Shown here piece after piece: positions 7,135 through 15,905 of a stretch of 64,000 bases of DNA. The notes below the pieces were generated by a model, which was not told the DNA's origin, made no database searches, and saw nothing but the letters and a program-made list of their open reading frames with translations. The stretch comes from Poriferisocius sp965200775 (GTDB taxonomy: Bacteria; Actinomycetota; Acidimicrobiia; Acidimicrobiales; Bin134), in assembly GCA_965200775.1 (NCBI GenBank), contig OZ241383.1:2852001-2916000 (forward strand). The letters are read 5' to 3'. Numbering within the stretch: the stretch's first letter is position 1; each line of letters starts with the position of its first letter. Made by a program: the position numbers and the translations under genes.

Positions 7135-7713
7135 CTACATATAGAGGTGGACGGAGACGGCGTAGTCGGGGGGGTGGTGGGTGGTGTAGGGGGTGTGGTG
7201 CCAGGTGGCGTAGCGGTTGGTGAGGGTGAGGCCGGCGGCGGTGCAGTCGAGGTCGTAGCGGTTGAGGTTGTAACCGCCGGTTCGTAGTTGGAACCCGGCC
7301 ACCAGCGCTCCGCCCGGTGCCAGGTGGGCAGCGCAGCTTGCCACCACCTCCGCCTCGGTTCCGGGCTCGGTGAAGAGCATCACGTTGCCCGCCATCACCA
7401 CGGCGTCGAACTCCCGGCCCAGCTCCATCGAGGCCAGGTCGAGCTGGTGCCAGTCCAGCATTGGAGCCTTGGCTCGGGCCGCCGAGATCATCTCGGTGTC
7501 GATGTCCACCCCGACCGCCTCGTAACCCCGGCGGGCCAGCTCGATGGCCACCCGACCCGTCCCGCACCCCGCATCCAGCACTCGCCCCGAGCCTCCCAGC
7601 AGCGCATCCACGAAGTCGGCCTCGCCGTGGGGGTTGTGTCCCTCGGCGGCCAGCTTCTCCCATCGCTGGTCGTAGTCTCGCCCCGACATTCGCCCGCCCC
7701 ACGTCGATCCCAT
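7135..7713 (-). CDS. Class I SAM-dependent methyltransferase
   Basis: 192 residues (184 if the second Met, at 7689, is used: MSGRDYDQRWEKLAAEGHN). Motif I is VLDAGCGTGRVAIELARRG (about 46-64), with motif II VGVDID and the post-I EFDAVVMAGNVMLF. The fold is that of small-molecule methyltransferases (Methyltransf_25/11 type). The substrate cannot be read from sequence. It is divergent from lhr with a 102-bp intergenic region containing a 17-bp tandem repeat. The last residues (HHTPYTTHHPPDYAVSVHLYM) are His/Tyr-rich. Confidence 0.85.
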   Translation of the reverse strand: MGSTWGGRMSGRDYDQRWEKLAAEGHNPHGEADFVDALLGGSGRVLDAGCGTGRVAIELARRGYEAVGVDIDTEMISAARAKAPMLDWHQLDLASMELGREFDAVVMAGNVMLFTEPGTEAEVVASCAAHLAPGGALVAGFQLRTGGYNLNRYDLDCTAAGLTLTNRYATWHHTPYTTHHPPDYAVSVHLYM

Positions 7714-7750
7714 CGGGTAACAGTGTCACAGGGCAACGGCGAGGGGCGGG

Positions 7751-7784
7751 TTGGCCCTGCCGGGTAGTTGGCCCTGCCGGGTAA
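7751..7784. repeat. 17-bp tandem repeat in the methyltransferase-lhr intergenic region
   Basis: Two adjacent copies, ttggccctgccgggtag (7751-7767) and ttggccctgccgggtaa (7768-7784), differing at the last base. They lie between the two GTGTCACAGG motifs at 7723 and 7787, so the distance between those motifs (64 bp) includes the duplication. Confidence 0.9.
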
Positions 7785-7786
7785 AG

Positions 7787-7809
7787 GTGTCACAGGTGGC
7801 CGGTATTGT
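7787..7809 (+). promoter_or_regulatory. Putative DNA-damage (PafBC-type) promoter of lhr
   Basis: GTGTCACAG, eight bases, then TATTGT fits the mycobacterial RecA-independent DNA-damage promoter pattern tTGTCRgtg-N8-TAnnnT with the correct spacing. The -10 ends six bases before the GTG at 7816, placing the transcription start at the start codon (leaderless mRNA). An upstream copy of the same ten-mer (GTGTCACAGG, 7723-7732) has no -10 after it. Family knowledge: lhr is mitomycin-inducible in mycobacteria. Confidence 0.6.
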
Positions 7810-7815
7810 GAGCCT

Positions 7816-10800
7816 GTGTCTGTCCCGACGCACGACACGGACCCATCCGGCCACGCTCCCCCCGAGGGAGCAGGCCCCCCCGAGGGAGCAGGCGCCGATC
7901 TCGGCCACCGGTTCCATCCCGCAATTGCCACCTGGTTCCAGCGGCGGTTCCCCGACGGTCCCACCGAGGCGCAGGCCCAGGGATGGCCCGCCATCGCCTC
8001 GGGTCGCGACACGCTGATCGCTGCCCCCACAGGATCGGGCAAGACCCTGGCCGGGTTCCTCATCGCCATCGACAACCTCTACCAGCGCCACGCTTCCGGC
8101 GAGACGGTGGCCAAGGCCAGCCAGGTGGTGTACGTGTCGCCGCTCAAGGCCCTGGCCGCCGACATCGCTGAGAACCTCGAACGTCCTCTGGCCGAGATAG
8201 CCGACATCGCCCGGGAACTCGGCCACGACCCTCCGGCGCTCACCGTGGCCGTCCGCACCGGCGACACCCCGGCCCACACCCGAGCAGCGATGATAAAGAA
8301 GCCGGCCAACTTCGTGGTCACCACCCCCGAGTCGCTCTACCTTCTGATCACAGCGGCCCGCAGCCGAGAGGTGCTGCGAACCGTCGAGACGGTGATCGTC
8401 GACGAGATCCACGCCACCGCTCGCGACAAGCGGGGCAGCCACCTCGCCCTCACCCTGGAACGCCTCGAGCACGTGGCCAACACCCGCCCCACCCGCATCG
8501 GCCTGTCGGCCACCCAGCACCCCATAGCCGTCATTGCCGGACTCCTCACCGGCACCCCAGCCCAAACCGACCTCCCCGCCGACGACCCCCAACCGTCCGA
8601 CACCCCCCAACCGGCAAACACCCCCCATCCCGATTGCGTCATCGTCAACACCGTCCACCAGCGAAACCTCGACATCTGCCTGGAGGTGGTCGACGACGAG
8701 CTGGAAGCGGTGATCTCCCACACCCAGATGGACCGGATCCTCGACCGCATGGCCGAACTCATCGCCCAACACCGCACCACCATCGTGTTCGTCAACACCC
8801 GCCGCCTCTCCGAACGCCTCACTCACCAACTCGCCGAGCGCCTCGGAGACGATGCGGTGGCCGCTCACCACGGCTCGCTGTCCACCGACCGCCGCCTGCG
8901 CACCGAGCAACGCCTGCGAGCAGGCGACCTCAAAGCCCTCGTCGCCACCGCCTCGCTGGAGCTGGGCATCGACATCGGCCCGGTCGAGCTGGTCTGCCAG
9001 GTGGGGTCGCCCCGCAGCATCGCCACCTTCCTCCAGCGGGTGGGCCGCTCCAACCACAGCCGCCACGGCACCCCCAAGGGCCGCCTCTGGCCCCTCACCC
9101 GAGACGAGCTCATCGAGTCGCTGGCTCTCATCCACGCCGTGAACCACGGGCTGCTCGACGCCGTCCAGCCACCCGAGGCCCCGCTCGACATCCTGGTTCA
9201 GCACATCATCGCCGAAGCCGCCGCCGACGACCATCACACCACCGACAGCCTCTACACCTTGTTTAAAGGGGCCGCTCCCTACACCCGACTCACCCGGGAG
9301 CAGTTCACCGAGGCGGTGGAGCTGGCCGCCCGAGGGGTGCCAACCGGGAGGGGACCCCGAGGGGCCTACATCCACTACGACTCCATCAACCAAGAGGTGC
9401 GAGGCCGAAGGGGCGCTCGACTGGCAGCCCTCACCTCCGGCGGTGCCATTGGCGAGAACGGCGACTACCGGGTGGTGGCCGAGCCCGACGACACCTTCAT
9501 AGGCACCGTCAACGAAGACTGGGCCGTCGAGTCGATGGCCGGCGACATCTTCCTGCTCGGTTCCCACTCCTGGCGCATCCAGCAAGTCGCAGCCGGCACC
9601 GTGCGGGTGGCCGACGCCGGAGACGCCCCTCCCACCGTTCCCTTCTGGCTCGGCGAAGCCCCGGCTCGCACCGCCGAGCTGTCCCAGCAGGTGTCCGACC
9701 TCCGGGCCCACATCGCCCAGCTCCTGCCCGACCCCGCCCAAACAAGCACAAACCCCTCCGATTACACCTCTTTTAATGCAGCCCCTACCGATCCTTTTAA
9801 TGCAGCCCCTACCGATCCCAATACAGACCCCTCCGACACCACCCCCATCAACACCGACGAAGACATTCACCAAGCCGCCATCCAGCTCGCCCAAACCACC
9901 AACACCACCCCCGAGATCGCCGAACAAGCCGTGGAGTACATCGCCGCCGCCCACCACGCCCTCGGAGTGGTCCCCACTCAGCAAGACATCGTGTTCGAGC
10001 GCTTCTTCGACGACACCGGAGGCCAGCAGCTCGTGATCCACTCCCTCCACGGCGGCCGCATCAACCGAGCTTTCGGCCTCGCCCTGCGCAAGCGCCTCTG
10101 CCGCAGGTTTGACTTCGAGCTCCAAGCAGCCGCCAACGACAACGCCATCATCCTGTCGCTCGGGCCCCACCACAGCTTCCCCCTCAGCGATGTGCCCGCT
10201 TTCCTGCACCCCGACTCGGTGGAGGAGGTGTTGGAACAGGCTGTGCTCGACTCTCCCATGTTCACCGCTCGCTGGCGATGGAACCTCAACCGCTCGCTGG
10301 TGGTGCTCCGCCGTCGGGGAGGCAAAACCAACCCTCCCCCCATCCAGCGCATGGAGGCCGACGACATCATGGCTGCGGTGTTCCCCCAAGCCGCCGCCTG
10401 CCAGGAGAACGTGGCCGGCCCCATCGAGATCCCCGACCACCTCCTGGTCCGCCAAACCCTCCACGACACCCTCCACGAGGCGCTCGACGTCGATGGCCTC
10501 CGCACCCTGCTCATCGACATCGCCTCCGGCCGGGTCCGCACCCACTTCCGGGACACCGCCGAACCCTCCCCGCTGTCCCACGAGATCGTCAACGTCCGCC
10601 CCTACGCGTTCCTCGACGACGCCGAGATCGTCGACCGCCGCACCAACGCCGTCACCGTTCCCCGGGGCCTCCCGAGCCGAAACGGCAACCGGGCCGCCAC
10701 CTTCGACCCGGCCACCCTCGGCCAGATCACACCCCAAGCGGTGCAACAGGTAATGGACGAAGCGACGCCCGATCCTCGCAACCCCGACGAACTTCATGAT

Positions 10801-12366
10801 CTGCTCACCTCCCTGGTGGTGACCCGGCCCAACCCCGAATGGCAGAGCCTCTACGACAGCCTCGACACCCGAGGCCGTGTCCGCACCCTACGAACCACCG
10901 GTGACAACTTGGTTTGGACCACCGCCGAACAAGCTGACGAACCCGGCACTCCCAACGCCACCGACATCATCCGTGGCCACCTCGACATAGCCGGCCCCAC
11001 CACCGCTCGCCGCCTTGCCCACCAAACCGCCCTCCCCCTGTCCGAAGTCCGCCAGGCCCTAGCCGCTCTCGAAGCCGAGGGAACCGCTCTTCGAGCCGAC
11101 CACCTGCCCCGCCCCGCAACCCCCCAAACAACCCCCGAAACCGACACAGAACCCGAAGAATCCTGGTGTACCCGCCGCCTCCTCCAGCGCATGTCCTACC
11201 TCAGTCGTACCCAGAAGCGAGCCTCCGTCCAACCCGCAAGCGCCCAAGACTTCATGCGCTTCCTCCTGCGCTGGCACCACACAACCCCCGACACCACCGT
11301 GCGAGGCCGCCCCGGCCTAGCGAAGATCCTCGAACAACTCCAGGGACTCGATCTCCCCGCCGGCGCCTGGGAACAGCAGGTCATCACCCAACGCCTCCCC
11401 GACTACAAACCCCTGTGGCTGGACGAACTCTGCTACCGGGGCGAGCTGGCCTGGCTCCGCCTCACCCCGCCCGCCACCACCCCAACCGCCAACGCAATGG
11501 CTCCCCGCAAGGCCACCCCTATAACCCTGGCCTTCAGAGCCGACCTCCCCTGGCTACTGGCCGCCGCTCGCAGCTCTCACCCCCAATCGCCCGACACCGG
11601 ACCGGTGGCCGAGATTATCGACATCCTGGGCACCGAAGGGGCCAGCTTCCTCCCCGACCTGGCTGCCGCCACCCGCCGCCTGCCCGACGACATCGAAAGA
11701 GCCCTGTGGAACGGCGTAGCCCTCGGCCTGCTCACCGCCGACGGATTCGCCGCCGTGAGAGCCCTGCTGAACCGCCCGACCCGACGCCCCATCCGCAACC
11801 GTTCCGACCCCAACCGGCGCACCAGCAGAACCAACCAATCAACCTCCAACCTCCGACCCGGCCTCAACCGACGCACCATCCGCAACCGCCCCCGCAACCA
11901 ACCCGGCAACGATCACGCCGCTCCCGGCCGCTGGTCCCTGGTGGGCCAACCCCAACAGTTCCCCGCCGACGACCTAGCTGAAGCCGTCGCCCACCAACTC
12001 CTCACCTGCTGGGGCATGGTGTTCAACACCCTCGCTCACCACCCCGCTACCCCCAACCACGTCCCGTGGCGAGACATCCTCAAGGCCCTACGCCGCTTCG
12101 AAGACCGGGGCTTGGTGCGGGGCGGCCGCTTCGTCACCGGATTCACCGGCGAGCAGTTCGCCCTCCCCGAAGCCGCCGAGCAACTCCGGGCCACCGTCCG
12201 CCACCCCCGCAACGGCCAAACCATCACCGTGGCCGCCTGCGATCCCCTCAACCTCACCGGCATACTCTTCGACGGCCCCCGCACCCCCGCCACCCCCAAC
12301 CACACCGTCACCTACCTCGACGGCGCCCCCACCCTCCCCGGTCTCGGCGATGCACCCCAACCATAA
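7816..12366 (+). CDS. lhr: Lhr-family ATP-dependent DNA helicase
   Basis: Large superfamily-2 3'-to-5' DNA translocase/helicase of the Lhr family, linked in actinobacteria to DNA-damage responses. 1516 residues from the GTG at 7816. The N-terminal DEAD/DEAH core has motif I APTGSGKT (Lys about residue 76), VVYVSPLKALAADIAENL, VRTGDTPAHTRA, motif II DEIHA, and GLSATQHP. The second RecA domain has LVATASLELGIDIG and QRVGRSNHS. Then follow a winged-helix region and the long Lhr-C domain. An Asn/Pro/Thr-rich insertion (about 650-690, repeated FNAAPTDP) and an Arg/Asn-rich linker (about 1320-1370, NRPTRRPIRNRSDPNRR) are unusual low-complexity inserts; some length difference from the ~1500-aa norm lies there. 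The GTG is chosen because it sits six bases after a -10 box. Confidence 0.95.
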   Translation: MSVPTHDTDPSGHAPPEGAGPPEGAGADLGHRFHPAIATWFQRRFPDGPTEAQAQGWPAIASGRDTLIAAPTGSGKTLAGFLIAIDNLYQRHASGETVAKASQVVYVSPLKALAADIAENLERPLAEIADIARELGHDPPALTVAVRTGDTPAHTRAAMIKKPANFVVTTPESLYLLITAARSREVLRTVETVIVDEIHATARDKRGSHLALTLERLEHVANTRPTRIGLSATQHPIAVIAGLLTGTPAQTDLPADDPQPSDTPQPANTPHPDCVIVNTVHQRNLDICLEVVDDELEAVISHTQMDRILDRMAELIAQHRTTIVFVNTRRLSERLTHQLAERLGDDAVAAHHGSLSTDRRLRTEQRLRAGDLKALVATASLELGIDIGPVELVCQVGSPRSIATFLQRVGRSNHSRHGTPKGRLWPLTRDELIESLALIHAVNHGLLDAVQPPEAPLDILVQHIIAEAAADDHHTTDSLYTLFKGAAPYTRLTREQFTEAVELAARGVPTGRGPRGAYIHYDSINQEVRGRRGARLAALTSGGAIGENGDYRVVAEPDDTFIGTVNEDWAVESMAGDIFLLGSHSWRIQQVAAGTVRVADAGDAPPTVPFWLGEAPARTAELSQQVSDLRAHIAQLLPDPAQTSTNPSDYTSFNAAPTDPFNAAPTDPNTDPSDTTPINTDEDIHQAAIQLAQTTNTTPEIAEQAVEYIAAAHHALGVVPTQQDIVFERFFDDTGGQQLVIHSLHGGRINRAFGLALRKRLCRRFDFELQAAANDNAIILSLGPHHSFPLSDVPAFLHPDSVEEVLEQAVLDSPMFTARWRWNLNRSLVVLRRRGGKTNPPPIQRMEADDIMAAVFPQAAACQENVAGPIEIPDHLLVRQTLHDTLHEALDVDGLRTLLIDIASGRVRTHFRDTAEPSPLSHEIVNVRPYAFLDDAEIVDRRTNAVTVPRGLPSRNGNRAATFDPATLGQITPQAVQQVMDEATPDPRNPDELHDLLTSLVVTRPNPEWQSLYDSLDTRGRVRTLRTTGDNLVWTTAEQADEPGTPNATDIIRGHLDIAGPTTARRLAHQTALPLSEVRQALAALEAEGTALRADHLPRPATPQTTPETDTEPEESWCTRRLLQRMSYLSRTQKRASVQPASAQDFMRFLLRWHHTTPDTTVRGRPGLAKILEQLQGLDLPAGAWEQQVITQRLPDYKPLWLDELCYRGELAWLRLTPPATTPTANAMAPRKATPITLAFRADLPWLLAAARSSHPQSPDTGPVAEIIDILGTEGASFLPDLAAATRRLPDDIERALWNGVALGLLTADGFAAVRALLNRPTRRPIRNRSDPNRRTSRTNQSTSNLRPGLNRRTIRNRPRNQPGNDHAAPGRWSLVGQPQQFPADDLAEAVAHQLLTCWGMVFNTLAHHPATPNHVPWRDILKALRRFEDRGLVRGGRFVTGFTGEQFALPEAAEQLRATVRHPRNGQTITVAACDPLNLTGILFDGPRTPATPNHTVTYLDGAPTLPGLGDAPQP

Positions 12367-12582
12367 GCACCTACCATCATCCCACCTGCCGAAGTCCCAC
12401 CAACCGACAAAATCCTGATTAGTTCAGAAAATCGAGTGGGGTGTTTGAAACCCCCTATTTGAGGTGGCAAAATGTATCCGGCGTTGAGCCCCGGCCGGGC
12501 ATCAGCGCTCGCTGGCTGTCCATCCCGGGCCGGGCCGGCGAAATCCTTGAACTGTCCCGGCCCAACTGATAGGAAGTTGCTC

Positions 12583-15500
12583 ATGATTATGTTGCTTCGC
12601 AAGGCTAGGGTCGGTTCCCGGCCCTTTTTCGTGCTCGCCGTGGCTTTCGCGGTGCTAGTGGCGCTTGTGGCCGCTGTGTTGACTGTTGCTGCACCGCAGC
12701 GAGCCGGCGCGCAGGACAATCAGCCGCCGGTAGCGGTGGCCAGTACGCGTGACCGGGCCGCCTGCCCGTCGGCTGAGAGGATCCTGCTTGATCAGAGCTT
12801 CGACGTGCTCGGCACGATCGTGTCGAGGGTGTGGGAGGTTGTGACTCCTTCCTATAGTTGGCTGGCGATCAGAGGGTCCGATGGCTGTTCGAATCCCAAC
12901 AACGCACCGCACGACGGCAAGACGAAGCATGCGGAGTACACGAAGCCCACGGTCGCTCAGATTGCTGCTTATGGTGACTCGATCACCTTCCGGCTCACGG
13001 TGACCGACAACAAGGGTGCCTCCGACAGCGCCACGGTAACCGATAACTACGGTGCTCCCACTGCTCCTTCGGCGACTTTGACCCTTACCAGCGGGGGGCT
13101 GATCGACGGGCCGGGTGAGAACGGCAACGAGGACAACGAGTACGACGTGGCCGAGGGTTCGGACATCGTTCTTGATGCCAGTGGCAGCTCTGCGGGTATC
13201 ACCAATGCTGATTGGAGTGTGTTGTACCCCGATAATGATGTCGTCGCCGCTCCTGTGAAGGCCTCTGATCCGAAGAAGCCGTTCACCGCCACAGCCAAAG
13301 TGGGTAATGCGCCATCGGGCCGGGCGGCCTACATCTACTACCAAGCGGAGGTCACATCAGGGACTGCCCTTACGGGTGTTGCTGTGGTCAAGGTAGTGGT
13401 CCAGCCGACTCCTCCGAAGATTACCGGCATCACCGTTACCGGGGCGGATAATGCTGATGTCGCCAATCCCGATCCTTTGTCGGGCATGTCCGATCGTTAT
13501 GTGATCGCTCCCGGTGCCACAGCGCAGCTGACGGTCGCCGCTGCCGGGACTGGTAGTGACACCACCGATGAGCCGAGTTCATATGCCTGGACCGGCGATG
13601 TTGATCCCGAGGATACGAAGGATGAGAGCACTTCGGTGACCGCTCCGGCTGGGGCGGAAGAAGGTTCGCAGCTCACCGCGACGGTGACAGTGACCGACGG
13701 CCAGAGGCTCAGCACCCAACGCACGATCACGTTCACGGTGGCCAACAACCAGCCCCCCACAGCAACCGTTCTTGACCTGTCGCCTCCTGCTTCGCGTGAG
13801 GAGCCCTTCTATGGCCCGCTGGAGGTTGGTGACGGGTCTATGGCCAAGGACAACATGATCGAGGCCATCTACAACGATGCCAACGGCGATCCGTTGACCG
13901 TGGTTTGGACCGAGCTGAATCAGGCAAGGACCGGTCCGGCCGGTGAGGACGCCATCCTCTCTCTGAACGTTGACAACACCGGAACCACATCTACCGTGTC
14001 GTTCGATGTTCCCGAGTTCGCCAGAGGCAGTGAGCGACCGCACGCGACTTCGTTGATACTGGTGCTCGCGGTTATTGACCGGTGGGGCACGTTCACACTC
14101 CATCAGGTGAAGGTGAGGATTACCCACGATGACGACGAACCGGTGGCCAACGCCGGTGACAACCAGGTTGTGAAGGCCGGTTCCCGGGTGCGCCTGGATG
14201 GTTCGGGCAGCCATGATCCCGATGGGCAGCCCGTGGGCGTTGGCTGGGACTACGTGGGCATCTCGGTGGAACCCAACAACCGGGGTCCGCTGACCGCCGC
14301 TGAGATCGCTCAGGGGTTCTGCGACACAACTTGCCAGGCCGGCGATGATGGGCAGGTCGGGTGGCTGCCAAACATGGACAACGTGTTGCACAAAACTGCC
14401 GGTGAAAGGCTGCGTGGTGCCAACACCGCCTACCCGTACTTCGATGCTCCCGAACTCAGCGGGTTCAGGTCGGTGAACCTCACCTTCCGAGTAGCGGTAA
14501 CTAGCGGTGAGGGCGAGGACGAGAAAACAGAGACCGACAGGGTGACCATCACCGTGGTTGGTGACTACTACTCCGGCATCATCACCCATCCCACGTTCTG
14601 TTCCAACAGGAGCTTGGGTGGACCGATGACCTACCCGCACGACAGCGACGGTGACGGCGTGGCCGATGTGTGCTCGCTCGACACCACCCGCCGCGCGGCG
14701 GTGGCTCGCCAGAATGCTCTGGAGTCATTGGCCACGCTCAACCCGACCGCTTTCAAAGAAGCGGTGGCAAAGGCTTGCAACGGGGCACCCGATACTTTGG
14801 GTGACACCGAAGCCCAGTTGAAGGCCGACGCCTGCAGCACCGACAGAGTGTCGCCCCCGCCGGGTCCGGTTGCCGAGGCCGCCGCTGCCCAGTTCTTCTC
14901 CGGAATAATCGACGGGCCCAACTTCTGTCGCAACAGGAGCTTGGGCGGGCCGATGACCTACCCGCACGACAGCGACGGTGACGGCGTGGCTGATGTGTGC
15001 GCACTGCCCTACACCCGCCGCGAAGCAGTGGCCCGACAGGCCGCCCTGTCGAACGCTTCCTACGTGATGACGGATGGGGAATATTCAGAGCAGTACAAAG
15101 CAGCGCTGGCCGCCGCTTGTGCCTCTCTGGGCACCACCGACTTCGGTGACGCTGCGGCCGACCTCCAGCAAGACCTGTGCATCAGGCCTGCCCCTGGTGT
15201 TCCGGGCATCAACATCATTGAGGGCACCCCAGATTCATCCGACGACCCCAACGTGGTCCCACCAAACCGACGTGAAACCCCCGACCCGACGGGTGGTGGG
15301 GACCAGATTGCTCCCAATCCAGGTACCCAACCTACGGCTACAGCCACAACCCGTGCACGCTGCAATGGTTCAGAGGAGGTTCTTATAGGTCGCCCCGATG
15401 TTGCTGGCTATGAATACAGGTGGACTGTCGAGGGCACCACGGTTCAAGCAGGCAACATTGAGATCAGAGAATCCAATGGCTGCGATAACAACGACCCGCC

Positions 15501-15648
15501 GCAGGACGATGTAAGCACACGTCATGCTGAGTTCGCGTGGCCCGATAATGCACAAGATGGTGACACCGTCACCCTTACCTTGACCGTCACCGATGACAAC
15601 GGTGCAACAGGCACCGACACCGTCACAGCGACATATACGGCTCCCTAG
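12583..15648 (+). CDS. Secreted PKD-domain protein with two TSP3-like calcium-binding repeats, copy A
   Basis: 1021 residues from the ATG at 12583, six bases after an AGGAAG Shine-Dalgarno. Signal peptide about 1-44 (LLRKARVGSRPFFVLAVAFAV, hydrophobic to VLTVAAPQ, then RAGAQ cleavage region). A Cys-containing Ig/PKD-like domain at about 47-155 (TFRLTVTDNKGASDSATVTD) is echoed by a homologous C-terminal one at about 924-1021 (TLTLTVTDDNGATGTDTVTA). PKD/Ig-like modules fill the middle (DEPVANAGDNQVVKAGSRVR at about 516). Two ~100-residue repeats at about 662 and 770 each hold FCxNRSLGGPMTYPHDSDGD plus GVADVC, a thrombospondin-3-like Ca2+ loop, then a TRRxAVARQ helix. No membrane anchor or LPXTG is seen, so it is probably secreted or held by the envelope non-covalently. 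Adhesin or matrix role is inference. Confidence 0.88.
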   Translation: MIMLLRKARVGSRPFFVLAVAFAVLVALVAAVLTVAAPQRAGAQDNQPPVAVASTRDRAACPSAERILLDQSFDVLGTIVSRVWEVVTPSYSWLAIRGSDGCSNPNNAPHDGKTKHAEYTKPTVAQIAAYGDSITFRLTVTDNKGASDSATVTDNYGAPTAPSATLTLTSGGLIDGPGENGNEDNEYDVAEGSDIVLDASGSSAGITNADWSVLYPDNDVVAAPVKASDPKKPFTATAKVGNAPSGRAAYIYYQAEVTSGTALTGVAVVKVVVQPTPPKITGITVTGADNADVANPDPLSGMSDRYVIAPGATAQLTVAAAGTGSDTTDEPSSYAWTGDVDPEDTKDESTSVTAPAGAEEGSQLTATVTVTDGQRLSTQRTITFTVANNQPPTATVLDLSPPASREEPFYGPLEVGDGSMAKDNMIEAIYNDANGDPLTVVWTELNQARTGPAGEDAILSLNVDNTGTTSTVSFDVPEFARGSERPHATSLILVLAVIDRWGTFTLHQVKVRITHDDDEPVANAGDNQVVKAGSRVRLDGSGSHDPDGQPVGVGWDYVGISVEPNNRGPLTAAEIAQGFCDTTCQAGDDGQVGWLPNMDNVLHKTAGERLRGANTAYPYFDAPELSGFRSVNLTFRVAVTSGEGEDEKTETDRVTITVVGDYYSGIITHPTFCSNRSLGGPMTYPHDSDGDGVADVCSLDTTRRAAVARQNALESLATLNPTAFKEAVAKACNGAPDTLGDTEAQLKADACSTDRVSPPPGPVAEAAAAQFFSGIIDGPNFCRNRSLGGPMTYPHDSDGDGVADVCALPYTRREAVARQAALSNASYVMTDGEYSEQYKAALAAACASLGTTDFGDAAADLQQDLCIRPAPGVPGINIIEGTPDSSDDPNVVPPNRRETPDPTGGGDQIAPNPGTQPTATATTRARCNGSEEVLIGRPDVAGYEYRWTVEGTTVQAGNIEIRESNGCDNNDPPQDDVSTRHAEFAWPDNAQDGDTVTLTLTVTDDNGATGTDTVTATYTAP

Positions 15649-15665
15649 CCGCAAACCTTAAACAG

Positions 15666-15696
15666 GTGTGGCCCGGCCCCAGTGGCCGGGCCACAC
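15666..15696. terminator. Strong hairpin after PKD copy A
   Basis: A perfect 13-bp GC-rich stem (GTGTGGCCCGGCC pairs with GGCCGGGCCACAC) with a five-base loop, 18 nt after the stop codon. No U-tract follows on either strand, as usual in high-GC actinobacteria. In copy B the same hairpin lies between two convergent genes and can serve both. Confidence 0.8.
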
Positions 15697-15733
15697 CGCG
15701 TTAACCGGCTCGGTGGCTATGTTCGCTGGGCCA

Positions 15734-15905
15734 CGCCGGGCTCTAAGGTCGGGCCTCGCCGCCCGTCGGCTGCTCGCACAAAGACGGTTTGAGCCGTCTC
15801 GGTTCCCGCGGCTACCCTGTGGCGCTCAACGGCTGCCCATGCCGGGCAGGCCATCCACCCCAGGGTGGGTTGAACTGTCCCGGCCCAACTGATAGGAAGT
15901 TGCTC
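15734..15905. other. Unique spacer and leader between the two PKD copies
   Basis: 136 bp (15734-15869) not part of the perfect repeat. Its right end (gcgctcaacggctgcccatgccgggcaggcc) is recognisably related to the sequence before copy A (gcgctcgctggctgtccatcccgggccgggc), but diverged. Both precede the identical repeat and both stay open in the PKD reading frame. So the leaders are homologous yet different, unlike the gene bodies. Confidence 0.7.

Larger units (their letters stand above)
12547..15733. repeat. 3187-bp direct repeat, copy A
   Basis: Spans from ttgaactgtcccggcccaac, just before the first PKD gene, to gttcgctgggcca at 15721-15733. Copy B (15870-19056) lies exactly 3323 bp downstream. 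The encoded proteins, including every shadow frame, are the same in both, so the copies appear identical or nearly so at the DNA level. The right end of copy A contains the last 17 bases of dnaB (from the stop codon), which are nonfunctional here. Confidence 0.95.

Noticed and set aside
7726..10797. 1023-codon open frame on the minus strand opposite lhr, rich in Gly/Val/Asp/His
   Set aside because: It is a GC-bias shadow of lhr: its composition (VxxGxxGVGG patterns) fits complement reading of Pro/Thr/Ala codons, it has no domain, while the plus strand encodes a full Lhr with all motifs.
13579..14640. 353-codon minus-strand frame within the PKD gene (and its copy at 16902-17963)
   Set aside because: Shadow of the PKD coding strand; no domain, no Shine-Dalgarno, present twice only because the DNA is duplicated.
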